Shown here: in pieces, positions 1 through 9,008 of the stretch | Position numbering within the stretch: position 1 is the first letter of the stretch | How the letters are laid out: each line of letters opens with the position of its first letter | From: Cellvibrionaceae bacterium | GTDB lineage: Bacteria > Pseudomonadota > Gammaproteobacteria > Pseudomonadales > Cellvibrionaceae | Reading direction: 5' to 3' | DNA: 64,000 nucleotides | NCBI GenBank assembly: GCA_021151825.1 | Contig: JAGKWQ010000015.1 | Span: forward strand, 61,262 to 125,261 | Position numbers and translations under genes: made by a program | Notes under the pieces: generated by a model | The model's input: only the letters and a program-made list of their open reading frames with translations | The model's database searches: none | What the model was told of the DNA's origin: nothing

Positions 1-103
1 CATGGATAATACGAGTGATTTGGTCTTGAGCATGATATGGCGTCCGTTAGTTGATATTTTTGATTGAGCTTTTTTGTACTTATTTCGAATTACCGCGATG
101 TGA

Positions 104-201
104 GTTTGACGTTGGGGTTAGTGTTTCGAAACCCTCGAGCCATGGATGGCGAAAGGGAGCTACATGGATGTATTTATGCGTTTTCGAAACACTAACCCCA
201 A
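104..201. repeat. Long inverted repeat with 20-bp perfect arms
   Basis: The arms TTGGGGTTAGTGTTTCGAAA (112-131) and its exact reverse complement (182-201) flank a 50-nt spacer that contains two CATGGATG-type words. The left flank GTTTGACGTTGGGGTT (104-119) recurs identically at 39782-39797, so this is a member of a dispersed family and not only a local hairpin. It lies beyond the terminator of the GH16 gene and has no terminator-like U-run. It could be a non-autonomous mobile repeat or a structured RNA; the sequence does not decide. Confidence 0.75.
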
Positions 202-229
202 TGGGCAAACGGACTACGAAGTAATTTCA

Positions 230-266
230 AAAAAACCGCCTGCAAAAAACACAGGCGGCTTTTTCA
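230..266 (-). terminator. Intrinsic terminator of GH16 gene 1
   Basis: The stem CCGCCTG (236-242) pairs with CAGGCGG (252-258), with A/T runs on both sides. Read on the minus strand, the hairpin is followed by a run of T. It lies about 55 nt beyond the stop codon of the minus-strand GH16 gene. The flanking runs would also let it work in the other direction. Confidence 0.8.
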
Positions 267-319
267 TTTAAAAAGTAATGACCGAATAAAATAATTTTTT
301 ATGAGAGCCGGGGCGGTTA

Positions 320-3300
320 TTAAAGCCCGGTCAGGCGCACCTCCCAGATTGAATAACCCCATTGATTACCCGCGCTGCGTGCCGTGCCGTAAATGCGCAC
401 GTAGCGATAGTTTCCATTCAATGACAGTGTGTCGGTGCGAGTGCCGAATGTGCCGTCGGATTTGCTTGTGATATCGGTCCAGTTGGCGTTGTCATTGGAG
501 CCCTGGACTTTGTAAGCGCCGGCATTTGCCGCTTCCCAATCGATTGCGATATTGGTCAGTGTTTTTGCGCTACCCAGATCCAGGGTTAACCAGCTTGGAT
601 CAATCGCGTGTGCAGATTCCCAGCGCGTGCCACCGTTTTTATCAATCGCATTTGCTGCTGCAGTTAACGCCGTGCTGGCGGTTGCACTGACGGGTGTTAA
701 TGGACCTGCAGTCGCAACACTGGATGACGAACTGCTGCTTGGCGTTGTGCCCTGCGCGTAGACTTTCAATTCGAAAATTGAGTAGCCCCAGGTATTTCCG
801 GTGCTGCGTGCCGTTGCATAAACACGCACGTAACGATAATTGCCGCTTACCGTGTGGGTATCCGTGCGGTTGCCAAACGCCGCGCCGGTCACGGTCTTCA
901 ATGTGGTCCAGCTGGTGCCATTGGTTGAACCTTGCACTTCATAGTTAGCGGCGTTCGCTGCTTCCCAATCGATAACCACTTGGGTTAATGCGCGACTGCT
1001 GCCGAGGTCTACCATGATCCAGCTTGGGCTGACACCGTGGTTGGATTCCCAACGGGTTCCCGCATTGCCGTCTACCGCGTTCGCTGCAGGCGACATAGTG
1101 GTGCTGGCGGTAACCGGGCGACCTTGTGATACCAGCACACCGGTTGATGGAGTGCTGCTGGAACTGACGGGCGTGGATGAAGAGCTACGGCTGCTGGATG
1201 ACGCACTGCTAACCGGATTGCTGTTGCCCGTGAAGGACACGGCAATCGTATGGCTCGCGGAAATCGCATTGAAGGTGTAGCTATTCAATGCGCCGAGTGA
1301 AACACCATCCACAATCACGTTTGCTACTTGCTGGCCGGCAGGTGGAGTGAAGGTGTAAGTTGCCGAGTCAGTGTTGTTTTTGCTGTAGCGAACAGTGCCG
1401 GTGGGTGTGATGCTGCCTGTGCCATCCAGGTTGATGGTGTAGATGCGGTGCGGTTTCAGGTCTACCGCCATTAACTGCACATCGGCCACCTCAACCACTT
1501 CACCTGCCGGTGGACGGAACCAGAAGCGGAAGTTGCGCTCGTTCGCCGGTGGCAAGGCCGCGAAGTTAGTAAAGCTTTCGTAAGTGCCGTCGGTATTGCT
1601 GTTGGTCCAGTTGATCAGGGTGTTATTGGCGGTGCCGTATTCCGCCCTGAACTGTGCCAGGCTGCGGGGGGATGATTTATCGCCCGCGACCAATACTTCT
1701 TTCACTTCGTAGTTCGGGTCGATAACCACGCTGACCCACAGGTCCTGATTGTCTGCCACACCGGGAATGCCGCTGGCTTTGTTGCCGGTTGAGCCATCCA
1801 CTGCACGTGCAGCTGCACCCCACCATTCAGTTTCCCAGCCGGAACTCGCGCCGGAGAAATTGGTAGCGCTGATCGCTGGAACCAATGGATCACCGGAACC
1901 GATGTAAGCCACTTCGCGGATTACAACATCATCGATATAAGTAGTCGCGTTGCCCATTCCACCGAAGAGGAAAGCGAGGCGGCCCGCGTTATCACCGGCG
2001 GTGAAATCGATATTGAAGCTGTAGTTAGCATTAGTGGTTCCCAATGCAACGGTTTGTAGCAAGTAAGTGCCAGCCGCTGATGGGTTCAGTTGATCTTCCG
2101 ACAAACGCAATTGAATGTTGCGTGGCGATTCAGCGCGCGCACGGAAGGTCACTTGATAGCGATAGTTACGCTTCAAACCGAAACCTTGTGTGTGCAATTG
2201 GTAAGAACCTGAACCGGTGCCTTGAGCCGCGGCAGTAATGCGTGCTTCGCCATTAACGACTGAGTAAGCCGCACCCGAACCGTCATAGTTCTCGCCCGCC
2301 CAACCGGCCAAACCACCAGCGAAATTGCCGTTGTTCAACACGTTGATGGAGCGATCCAGTTGCGCTGTGCCAGCCGGTTTTGGATAAACGTTGGCGACAT
2401 CTTCAAAGGCTTTGAATTCGAGCAGCCAGATCGGCTCGGCTTTGTCGATACGTCCCTTGGTAACCAGCTTGATGTAACGGTAAGTCTTGTTCACATCAAA
2501 GGTATGGGTGGCCCAGCCTACGCTTTGCTGGTCAGACGTGAGTACATGTTCCCAGCTACCGGAGGAGGTTTTGCCGTAGATGTCGTAGGACTTGGGCAGG
2601 TTCCAGCTCCACTCGATCCAGAAATATTTGATCGGTTTGTCCATACCGTAATCGATGGTGACAGAGTGGTTATTGTCGTCGCGCGGGGTCGCCCACTTGG
2701 AACCGACGTAACCGTCCGCCGCGTTTTTAGCACTGTTATCGCGATAGGCGTTATCGCCTTCTTGCAAGTACGCATCGGCCGTGACGGACACTGGCGCCAG
2801 CCAACCTTTCAGCGAGTAGAAACCCTTGGTGTTGTTAGTCGGGCGGAAGAAACTGTATTTGCTTTCGTCGATGTATTTGTGCGATGGATCGGAGCTTGGC
2901 AGCGGCCAGTGCGCCACGTAATCCACCAGGAAGTCAGTACCGGTGCGGCCGATATTGGTGTTCATGCTCGCTGTATCGAGGTACTCGTATTCAGTCACAC
3001 CACCAGTCACGCGGGTGTAGCCGGTTTTGTTGGCGACGTTCGCGTCGGTGCTGAACTTGTTGTAATTACCTACATCCGGCCATTCCACATGGGTGATGGC
3101 GTGGTTGAGGATCATGCGCATGGGCGTAAGGTACGGCCAGGGTTGATCGCCGCGCTCGGCTTTGGTCCAGCTAAAGGTTTTCACCCCGTTGATGTAGTAC
3201 TCAATGTACTCGGGGGTTTTGATCACACCATAAGTAACGTACTGGTTGCTGGGGCTAATGCCCAGTTGTGCGTAAGTAGTGCCGAAGGGGTTGCCGCCGT

Positions 3301-3904
3301 AAGCCGGGTAGGGGGCAGACCAGCGGGTTTGCGGGGCTTTAGTTGCGTTGGCACCGGTGAATTCGATGATGTCCAGTTCCTGGCAGGCGGTCCAACCCAC
3401 ATCCGGGAAGTTTCCTAACAACCACCAGGCCGGGAATTCGCCATTGCGTGCCGGTGGCATTTTGATTCGGGCTTCGAACTTACCGTACACGAACGTGCTG
3501 GAGTCGGTAATTTGCGATTCGATCCGGCCGGCGCGGATAAACAGCGGTTTGCCCTGGCCGGCGTTGCCGCCGTAGTAATCCTGGATCTGGCCGTCCATAT
3601 AGCGGGCTTTCAGGTTCAATACTTTGCCATCGCTCGCGCCGGTATCGGGTTGCCCAACGCGGAAGGTCCAATCAGCCGCCGGATATTCTACGTCCTGATA
3701 ATCAATGTCTTCGCCATTAACGAAGATGTTTTTTTCCACCAGCCATTTGTTGCGGTCGATGTTAACGCCATCGAACTGGTCAACAAAATCCGCATTGGCA
3801 TTCGGCGTCGCCCACCAGGCATCGTTATAGGCAGTTTGCGCCTGGGTGGTCATGGCGGTAACGCTCAAGAGCGCGAGAGCCATGGGGTTGATTTTAAATT
3901 TCAT
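320..3904 (-). CDS. Secreted multidomain GH16 glycoside hydrolase with discoidin modules
   Basis: Predicted endo-acting beta-glycanase secreted by Sec. The start at 3904 is chosen because the next codons encode a classic signal peptide ending in TTQA, and a GGAGG ribosome site sits just upstream; the frame stays open further but without a signal. Domains (1194 residues): GH16 about 25-335, with the catalytic ELDIIE motif at E176, D178 and E181; an F5/8-type (CBM32-like) domain about 378-502; a CBM4/9-like beta-sandwich 520-665; an uncharacterised module 670-810; a small repeat domain 820-895; a serine linker; then two discoidin/CBM32 domains (about 923-1049 and 1072-1194) split by another serine linker. 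The last two domains closely resemble the C-terminus of the next gene. Substrate is uncertain: laminarin, agar or another beta-glucan are all possible for GH16. Confidence 0.88.
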   Translation of the reverse strand: MKFKINPMALALLSVTAMTTQAQTAYNDAWWATPNANADFVDQFDGVNIDRNKWLVEKNIFVNGEDIDYQDVEYPAADWTFRVGQPDTGASDGKVLNLKARYMDGQIQDYYGGNAGQGKPLFIRAGRIESQITDSSTFVYGKFEARIKMPPARNGEFPAWWLLGNFPDVGWTACQELDIIEFTGANATKAPQTRWSAPYPAYGGNPFGTTYAQLGISPSNQYVTYGVIKTPEYIEYYINGVKTFSWTKAERGDQPWPYLTPMRMILNHAITHVEWPDVGNYNKFSTDANVANKTGYTRVTGGVTEYEYLDTASMNTNIGRTGTDFLVDYVAHWPLPSSDPSHKYIDESKYSFFRPTNNTKGFYSLKGWLAPVSVTADAYLQEGDNAYRDNSAKNAADGYVGSKWATPRDDNNHSVTIDYGMDKPIKYFWIEWSWNLPKSYDIYGKTSSGSWEHVLTSDQQSVGWATHTFDVNKTYRYIKLVTKGRIDKAEPIWLLEFKAFEDVANVYPKPAGTAQLDRSINVLNNGNFAGGLAGWAGENYDGSGAAYSVVNGEARITAAAQGTGSGSYQLHTQGFGLKRNYRYQVTFRARAESPRNIQLRLSEDQLNPSAAGTYLLQTVALGTTNANYSFNIDFTAGDNAGRLAFLFGGMGNATTYIDDVVIREVAYIGSGDPLVPAISATNFSGASSGWETEWWGAAARAVDGSTGNKASGIPGVADNQDLWVSVVIDPNYEVKEVLVAGDKSSPRSLAQFRAEYGTANNTLINWTNSNTDGTYESFTNFAALPPANERNFRFWFRPPAGEVVEVADVQLMAVDLKPHRIYTINLDGTGSITPTGTVRYSKNNTDSATYTFTPPAGQQVANVIVDGVSLGALNSYTFNAISASHTIAVSFTGNSNPVSSASSSSRSSSSTPVSSSSTPSTGVLVSQGRPVTASTTMSPAANAVDGNAGTRWESNHGVSPSWIMVDLGSSRALTQVVIDWEAANAANYEVQGSTNGTSWTTLKTVTGAAFGNRTDTHTVSGNYRYVRVYATARSTGNTWGYSIFELKVYAQGTTPSSSSSSSVATAGPLTPVSATASTALTAAANAIDKNGGTRWESAHAIDPSWLTLDLGSAKTLTNIAIDWEAANAGAYKVQGSNDNANWTDITSKSDGTFGTRTDTLSLNGNYRYVRIYGTARSAGNQWGYSIWEVRLTGL

Positions 3905-4050
3905 AGTTCCTCCAGAGGAATTTATTGTTTTCACAGGAGTGGTAAACCGTCTTTTATGTGACGCCTGGCGGGCCTCTCTCTCCCGATGCCTGCCGCTTAT
4001 AGCTTCCCTGGGTGTAGTAGCTGTCTTGCGTGTTGGTTTTATTACGTTGA

Positions 4051-4090
4051 AAAAATCACCCGGCAACCGGCACGCCAGTGCCGGGTGAAA
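4051..4090 (-). terminator. Intrinsic terminator of GH16 gene 2
   Basis: CACCCGGCA (4057-4065) pairs with TGCCGGGTG (4079-4087). On the minus strand the stem is followed by ATTTTTT. It lies about 110 nt beyond the stop of the second GH16 gene and before the start of the first, so the two genes are probably separate transcripts. Confidence 0.8.
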
Positions 4091-4175
4091 AGCGTCATCC
4101 ATCCCCGCAGGGTACGGGGCTGGAATGAGGGAGCCGCTGATTGGTTAACCATAAGCCCCGGTCACTGTTGTTGCA

Positions 4176-4220
4176 TTACCAGCCAAGCACTCGTGTCTCT
4201 TTACCAGCCAAGCACTCGTG
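4176..4220. repeat. Short direct repeat over the stop codon of GH16 gene 2
   Basis: TTACCAGCCAAGCACTCGTG occurs at 4176-4195 and again at 4201-4220, 25 nt apart. The second copy is the last codons and stop of the minus-strand gene. The first copy lies just outside the gene, so the gene end has been duplicated in tandem, probably by replication slippage. Confidence 0.85.
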
Positions 4221-7200
4221 CTTCCCAAATAGAGTAGCCCCATTGGTTAGTGGCACTGCGTGCGGTGGCGTAAATGCGTACATAGCGATAATTGCCAGCG
4301 ATGGGCAGGGTATCGGTGCGGTTACCAAACGCGCCGCCGGTTCTGTTGGCAAGGTTGGTCCAGTTGCTGTTGTCGTTCGAACCCTGGATCAAATAATCCG
4401 CCGCATTAGCTGCTTCCCAATCGATAGCAATACTGCTCAGGGTTTTGGTTGTGCCGAGGTCCAGCACCAACCAGCTTGGGTCGAGTGCATGGGCAGATTC
4501 CCAACGGGTGCCACTGTTTTTGTCGATCGCATTCGCCGCAGGAGTGAGCGCCGTGCTGGCCGTTGCAGCAGCGATATTCAACGAGGTTGCAGGACCTTGT
4601 GAGCTTGCAGAAGAGCTGCTGGACGCCGCACCCTGTGCATAGACTTTCAATTCCCAGATCGAGTAACCCCATTGGTTGCCAGCACTGCGTGCGGTAGCGT
4701 AGATGCGCAGGTAACGGTAGGTTCCGGTTACGGATTGGGTATCGGTACGGGTACCGAATGTACCGCCCGTCACGGTTTTCAGGTTGGTCCAACTGGTACC
4801 GTTGTTGCTGCCTTGAATCTCATACGTCCCGGCGTTAGCCGCTTCCCAATCGATAACAACTTGAGTCAGTGCTTTCTGGCTGCCCAGATCCACCATGATC
4901 CAGCTTGGGTCAAGCGCATGGCTGGATTCCCAACGGGTACCCGGATTGCCATCGACCGCATTGGTTGCGGGTGTTAGCTGGGTGCTTGCTGTGACCGGGC
5001 GGCCTTGTGAAACCAGCACTGATGGACAGCTGCCACAACCGATCACACTGGAACTGCTGCTGGTAGTAACAGCCGAGCTGGATGAGCGTGAGCTGGTTGT
5101 GACCGTTACGGAGCTGGAACTACGCGAGCTGCTAGTCACCGCAACAGAACTTGAGCTGGTGCCTGGTACAACGACTTGTGATGAACTGCTCGAAGATGTG
5201 CCTGGGGTTGCCGGTGCATCCTTGTTGTATTCCATCACGCGGAAGTTATCGAAAAAGAACGTACCAGTGCTGGCCACGCCGGGGGTGATCAGGAATATCA
5301 ACTGGTCAATACCGGTGAACGGCGCAGAGGCTTTGTTATTAGCCCAATCGCCCAATGCCGCACGGAAGTTGAAATTGAATTCCAGGGTTTCCCATTGGCC
5401 GGTTTTGGTGGTCTCGGTTTGGTAGAAGCTGTGGCGACCCACTTGCCAATCTGCTGGCGTTACCGCGCTGACTTGCAGTTCGTTTTCCAGGTTCAGGGAA
5501 ATGATAGTGCCTGCTGGCGCGGTTGTGTAAACATCAACTGCTACGCGCACCATACCGTGTTGGGCATCCATCGCATCGCGGATACCAGTGATGCCGTTGA
5601 AGGCGAGGGTATCGTAAGTTGCTCCGGCATCGCGGACATAACGCAACACATTAGCCGAGTTATTCACGGCGTTTGGTGCTGGGTTGGCGACGGTAGTACG
5701 GACACCGCTGGTGTAAGGCGCTGCTTTGATGGCGCCATTGCTGATGCCGTCAAAGTTGGCGATGGTTTGTTTCACGTTATAGCCGTTGTCGGGCCAAACG
5801 ATGCGGATGTTATCCAGGTAGAAATCTGCCGCACGGTTAGAGCCGGCTTCTACCATCAACACCAGATTATCGGCCTGGCTGGCGGCGATATTGGAGTCCG
5901 GCGTGCCGGTATAACCCAGCTCAACGGTATGCCACTCACCGGCTTTACCGATAGTGCCATTGAAGCGCGCCAGGCGACCGGTGTTGCCATCCCAGCTTGG
6001 GGTTGCGCTGACCACCGCATTGTTTTCCAGGCCGCCACCGATTTCTTTACCGAGCAGGTTGGTCGCGGAAGCCGGGTAATAAACATCGGCAAAAATTTTG
6101 GCGCGACCGGAGCGCAGCTCGCCCGCGTTCAGCTTGCCAAAGCCGGTGAGCTTGAGGTTATCCCAGGTTTGGCTGGCATCGCGCACATAGTGCAGCACTT
6201 TGCCAGAGGTGTTAACCGCGCCCGGAGCCGGGTTGTTAACAATTGCGCCGGCACCAAGTGCGATGCCATTTTGCACGTGAGCAAGCCCTAACCCACTCTC
6301 ATAACCGGCGAGCAATTGGGTACGGCCTTGCTCGATAGTGACTGGCTTGCTAACGGTCTTCAAGCTGCAACCGGTATTGAAGGTTACGTTGAAATTACCG
6401 GAGCGGGCAGAGTTGCCAATAGACGCTACGATCTCGCGAGTGCCCTGACCTGAAACAATGGTTACACCCGCTGGCAGCGACCAGTTGTAGCTGGCAGAAG
6501 CAGGTCCATCAACACGGTATTTCTTGTAGGTATCACCGCGATACACATAGGTATCGCCTTCCACCGACCAGCTTGCATCGTTCTTGTAAACCGCGACGTA
6601 ATCCACTTGCATCAACTGCTCGGGACCTTCGCTACCGTTGGGATTACCAGCTAAAGAGCCGCCCATCGCCAGGTTCAAAATGACGTGGAAGGGACGATTG
6701 TAGAAAGAATTCCAGTTGGAACGGATGGGTGATGGGCCATCGAGTTTACTGCGTGAACTGGTGATTTTGGGCACACCGTCAATCGACCAGACCATGCGGT
6801 CTTCATACCATTCCACCGCATAGGTGTGGAAATCGGTTTTGGTGCGGCCGGCTTCGGGGGCGATCAGGTTGTCCGGATTTGGCCAGCCAGTGTTGCCGTT
6901 GTAAGGCCAGTAGGCGCCGTAGTGCAGGGTGCCGAGGATATCTTCGCTGGTGTTGACGGTTTCGAGGATATCGATCTCGCCACCTTGTGGCCAGCCGTGG
7001 GAATCGCGTTGTTGTTCGCTGGTCAGCATCCAGAATGCTGGCCAGGTACCGGAAGCGCTGGGCGCTTTAATGCGGGCTTCGATCTTGCCGTACGTCCAAT
7101 CTTGCGCGTTTTTGGTACGCAGACGCGCGGAAGTCCAACTTTTGCCCTCGTAGGCTTCGCGGATGGCTTTGATATTCAGCAGACCGCCGCTAACCCACAT

Positions 7201-7404
7201 ATTTTGCGGGCGATCGGTGTAGTACTGGAGTTCCCCATTGCCGCCACCGTCGCCGTTGACTTCTTGCGACCAATTGTTGCGGTCGATGCTGGTACCGTTA
7301 AAGTCATCGCGCCACACCTGGTTCCAACCGCAGGTTTGGGCGGAGCTGATTTGGCTGATTAGCAGGCCGAGCGGAAGCAGGCCAATGCTGGCTAGTTTTT
7401 TCAT
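4201..7404 (-). CDS. Secreted GH16 laminarinase-like endo-1,3-beta-glucanase
   Basis: Likely endo-beta-1,3-glucanase, secreted. The start at 7404 is preferred over an ATG 12 nt upstream because an AGAGG site lies just before it and the signal peptide (MKKL...ISSA, about 22 residues) begins there. Domains (1067 residues): GH16 about 24-285 with GGEIDILE (E143, D145, E148), the arrangement typical of bacterial laminarinases; a PKD-like fold 297-359; two related carbohydrate-binding-like sandwiches about 365-540 and 545-725; a long serine-rich linker 730-787; and two discoidin/CBM32 domains 794-922 and 935-1066. The last pair is a near copy of the pair ending the neighbouring GH16. A divergent AraC-type regulator follows upstream, and a palindromic operator candidate lies at 7537-7562. 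Confidence 0.9.
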   Translation of the reverse strand: MKKLASIGLLPLGLLISQISSAQTCGWNQVWRDDFNGTSIDRNNWSQEVNGDGGGNGELQYYTDRPQNMWVSGGLLNIKAIREAYEGKSWTSARLRTKNAQDWTYGKIEARIKAPSASGTWPAFWMLTSEQQRDSHGWPQGGEIDILETVNTSEDILGTLHYGAYWPYNGNTGWPNPDNLIAPEAGRTKTDFHTYAVEWYEDRMVWSIDGVPKITSSRSKLDGPSPIRSNWNSFYNRPFHVILNLAMGGSLAGNPNGSEGPEQLMQVDYVAVYKNDASWSVEGDTYVYRGDTYKKYRVDGPASASYNWSLPAGVTIVSGQGTREIVASIGNSARSGNFNVTFNTGCSLKTVSKPVTIEQGRTQLLAGYESGLGLAHVQNGIALGAGAIVNNPAPGAVNTSGKVLHYVRDASQTWDNLKLTGFGKLNAGELRSGRAKIFADVYYPASATNLLGKEIGGGLENNAVVSATPSWDGNTGRLARFNGTIGKAGEWHTVELGYTGTPDSNIAASQADNLVLMVEAGSNRAADFYLDNIRIVWPDNGYNVKQTIANFDGISNGAIKAAPYTSGVRTTVANPAPNAVNNSANVLRYVRDAGATYDTLAFNGITGIRDAMDAQHGMVRVAVDVYTTAPAGTIISLNLENELQVSAVTPADWQVGRHSFYQTETTKTGQWETLEFNFNFRAALGDWANNKASAPFTGIDQLIFLITPGVASTGTFFFDNFRVMEYNKDAPATPGTSSSSSSQVVVPGTSSSSVAVTSSSRSSSSVTVTTSSRSSSSAVTTSSSSSVIGCGSCPSVLVSQGRPVTASTQLTPATNAVDGNPGTRWESSHALDPSWIMVDLGSQKALTQVVIDWEAANAGTYEIQGSNNGTSWTNLKTVTGGTFGTRTDTQSVTGTYRYLRIYATARSAGNQWGYSIWELKVYAQGAASSSSSASSQGPATSLNIAAATASTALTPAANAIDKNSGTRWESAHALDPSWLVLDLGTTKTLSSIAIDWEAANAADYLIQGSNDNSNWTNLANRTGGAFGNRTDTLPIAGNYRYVRIYATARSATNQWGYSIWEARVLGW

Positions 7405-7536
7405 ATTGCCTCTCATCTTTATTGTTAGATTTGTATTTGTTAGTGGATGCAGTCAGTCACTGCATGCTGTGCACTATTTCATCGGAAGTGGCCGGTGTGC
7501 CTCCTGTTTTTTGCAAATTGTGTAAAACTGAGAAGG

Positions 7537-7562
7537 CCCACTTACTGAAATAGCAAAGTGGG
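7537..7562. promoter_or_regulatory. Palindromic operator candidate CCCACTT-N12-AAGTGGG
   Basis: CCCACTT (7537-7543) and its exact complement AAGTGGG (7556-7562) are separated by 12 nt in the divergent promoter region between the GH16 and AraC-type genes. The same architecture with six-base arms and N12 recurs upstream of the GH5 cellulase at 12735-12758. It is probably a dimeric regulator site for the carbohydrate genes; the bound protein is not known. Confidence 0.6.
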
Positions 7563-7602
7563 AACTGTGGGGCGGGTAATTTCGGTGGTAATTTAACAGT
7601 CG

Positions 7603-7614
7603 GGTCAAACCACC
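7603..7614. promoter_or_regulatory. Shared GGTCAAACCACC box (divergent GH16/AraC region)
   Basis: GGTCAAACCACC is found identically at 12692-12703 upstream of the GH5 gene, and a weaker match (GTCAAAC) lies at 13325 upstream of the GH5 fragment. It lies 37 nt before the AraC-type start. Its recurrence at co-functional promoters suggests a regulatory site. Confidence 0.45.
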
Positions 7615-7650
7615 AGTCTCTAAAGAAGCCGCTTAGCGAGCATAAAAATA

Positions 7651-8841
7651 ATGAAGAATCTGCTACTCAACCTCCACGAGGTGGTCATTGTGTTGACCAT
7701 CATCGAAACCCTCCTTTTGTGTGTGGCCTTGGGGCTGCTACCGGCCAATGCGGGGCAAGCTCCCCGAAAACAACCGCGTCGATTGCTTCAGGTTTTCTTC
7801 CTGTTGGTCGTCGGTACGCTCGCCACTACGCTGATTACCTGGAATGCCAGTTTCCAGGCCATGGCGATTGCTAATTACCCGATCATCCCCGCGCTCTTAT
7901 CCGCCTGCCTGTTGTTGCAAGGGCCGGTGTTGTTTTTTTACCTGCGTTCATTGTCGCGGGCGATTAATTTCCATCGCTGGTACCACGGCGTTCACTTCCT
8001 GCCTGCACTGGTGGCGGTGACGGTGATTTTTACCTACGACCTGAGTATTTACGATTGGGTGCCGACGCACTGGCCGGAGTTGTTACCGGCAGAGCGCATG
8101 GCGATGGCATTCGTCTGGGCACTATTTAAATGCTCGCCACTGGTTTACGTGCTCGCGTGTTCTTATACCGAGTACCGTTTGCGCCAACAGTTGCGGCAGA
8201 TGTATTCGGCGATTTCCGAGCGCGAGCTGTGCCTGGCGGATCTGGTGTTGGGGGGATTTTTTATCCACTGGTTCTGGTCGTTTGTGGCTTACTTCCTCGG
8301 CGACTACGTCAGCGGCGAGACCAATGACCTACTGGGGATTCTCAATAACTACCTCACCGTTATCCTGATCAATGCCGTATTCCTGTTTGGCTGGCGTAAC
8401 ACCCGCCAGTTATTGCAGCAAGAACACATCGCCATTACGGATATCAGCAAAGATCGCTTGCAGGAAATGCCGCAGATCGATGAAAAATTGAAAGCGGTTG
8501 AAGATGGGATTCGCCAGCAGCGGTTACATCTGGAAAGCCAGATCAACCTGGAACGGTTTGCGGAGTTGGTGGGGGTGAAGCCGCGCGAGCTTTCCACCAT
8601 TATTAATGACCATTACCAGCAGAACTTTTTCGAGTTCATTAACAGCCAGCGGGTGGAAGAGGCCAAACGTTTGTTGGCCGCGCCGGAATGTGTGGGCGAG
8701 ACGGTGCTGGATATCCTCTACAAATCCGGCTTTAACAGCCAGTCCGCCTTTCATCGGTTTTTCAAACGCATGACCGGCATGACGCCATCGGAGTATCGCA
8801 AGCAGGCGCATCGCTTATTGACGGCAGTTAATTCGCAATAA
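7651..8841 (+). CDS. Membrane-embedded AraC-family transcriptional regulator
   Basis: The N-terminal about 250 residues contain roughly seven hydrophobic segments, followed by a linker and a C-terminal AraC/XylS double helix-turn-helix (about 285-390) with the conserved end SAFHRFFKRMTGMTPSEYRK. This 7TM-AraC layout is a one-component membrane sensor that would bind DNA directly from the inner membrane. It is divergent from the GH16 laminarinase-like gene across 246 nt that hold two repeated candidate operator motifs, so it is the obvious candidate regulator of the local glycoside hydrolases. The ligand is not evident. A second regulator of the same design lies at 34130-35212. Confidence 0.87.
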   Translation: MKNLLLNLHEVVIVLTIIETLLLCVALGLLPANAGQAPRKQPRRLLQVFFLLVVGTLATTLITWNASFQAMAIANYPIIPALLSACLLLQGPVLFFYLRSLSRAINFHRWYHGVHFLPALVAVTVIFTYDLSIYDWVPTHWPELLPAERMAMAFVWALFKCSPLVYVLACSYTEYRLRQQLRQMYSAISERELCLADLVLGGFFIHWFWSFVAYFLGDYVSGETNDLLGILNNYLTVILINAVFLFGWRNTRQLLQQEHIAITDISKDRLQEMPQIDEKLKAVEDGIRQQRLHLESQINLERFAELVGVKPRELSTIINDHYQQNFFEFINSQRVEEAKRLLAAPECVGETVLDILYKSGFNSQSAFHRFFKRMTGMTPSEYRKQAHRLLTAVNSQ

Positions 8842-8867
8842 TTGCCGCGCTGATAATTGTGGAGCGC

Positions 8868-9007
8868 TCCCGTATTGCGCACGCTCCATACGGGCTACAC
8901 ATTGGTGCACGATACCGGGATGTATTTGTCTACCGGTAAAAAGATTCACGAAACTCGCGAGTGGATTATTCGTGTGTAGCCCGTAAGGAGTGAACCGTAT
9001 TGCGGGG
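8868..9007. repeat. Inverted pair of GTAGCCCGTA-type repeats
   Basis: Copy one (8868-8900) forms a hairpin CCCGTAT/ATACGGG (8869-8875 with 8888-8894) followed by GGCTACAC. Copy two (8973-9007), GTGTAGCCCGTAAGGAGTG..., is in opposite orientation. Short repeats of this GTAGCCCGTA type are, from general knowledge, scattered in many proteobacterial genomes. They fill the gap between the AraC-type gene and the next convergent gene. Confidence 0.6.
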
Positions 9008-9008
9008 A

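Larger units (their letters stand above)
1..319. other. Intergenic region at left border
   Basis: No open reading frame with coding character was found here. The stretch contains a perfect long inverted repeat (112-201) and an intrinsic terminator (230-266) that serves the minus-strand GH16 gene. Bases 1-100 show nothing recognisable. A gene upstream of the window could end before base 1. Confidence 0.6.

Noticed and set aside
2360..3418. A 352-codon open frame on the plus strand
   Set aside because: It lies wholly inside the GH16 gene in antisense, has no domain signature and reflects codon bias of the real gene.
5045..5215. Serine-codon repeats in the GH16 linker as a microsatellite or CRISPR-like array
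   Set aside because: They encode a poly-serine linker typical of secreted cellulase-type enzymes; units are irregular and in frame.
5395..6291. A 298-codon open frame on the plus strand
   Set aside because: Antisense to the second GH16 gene, no start signal or family resemblance.
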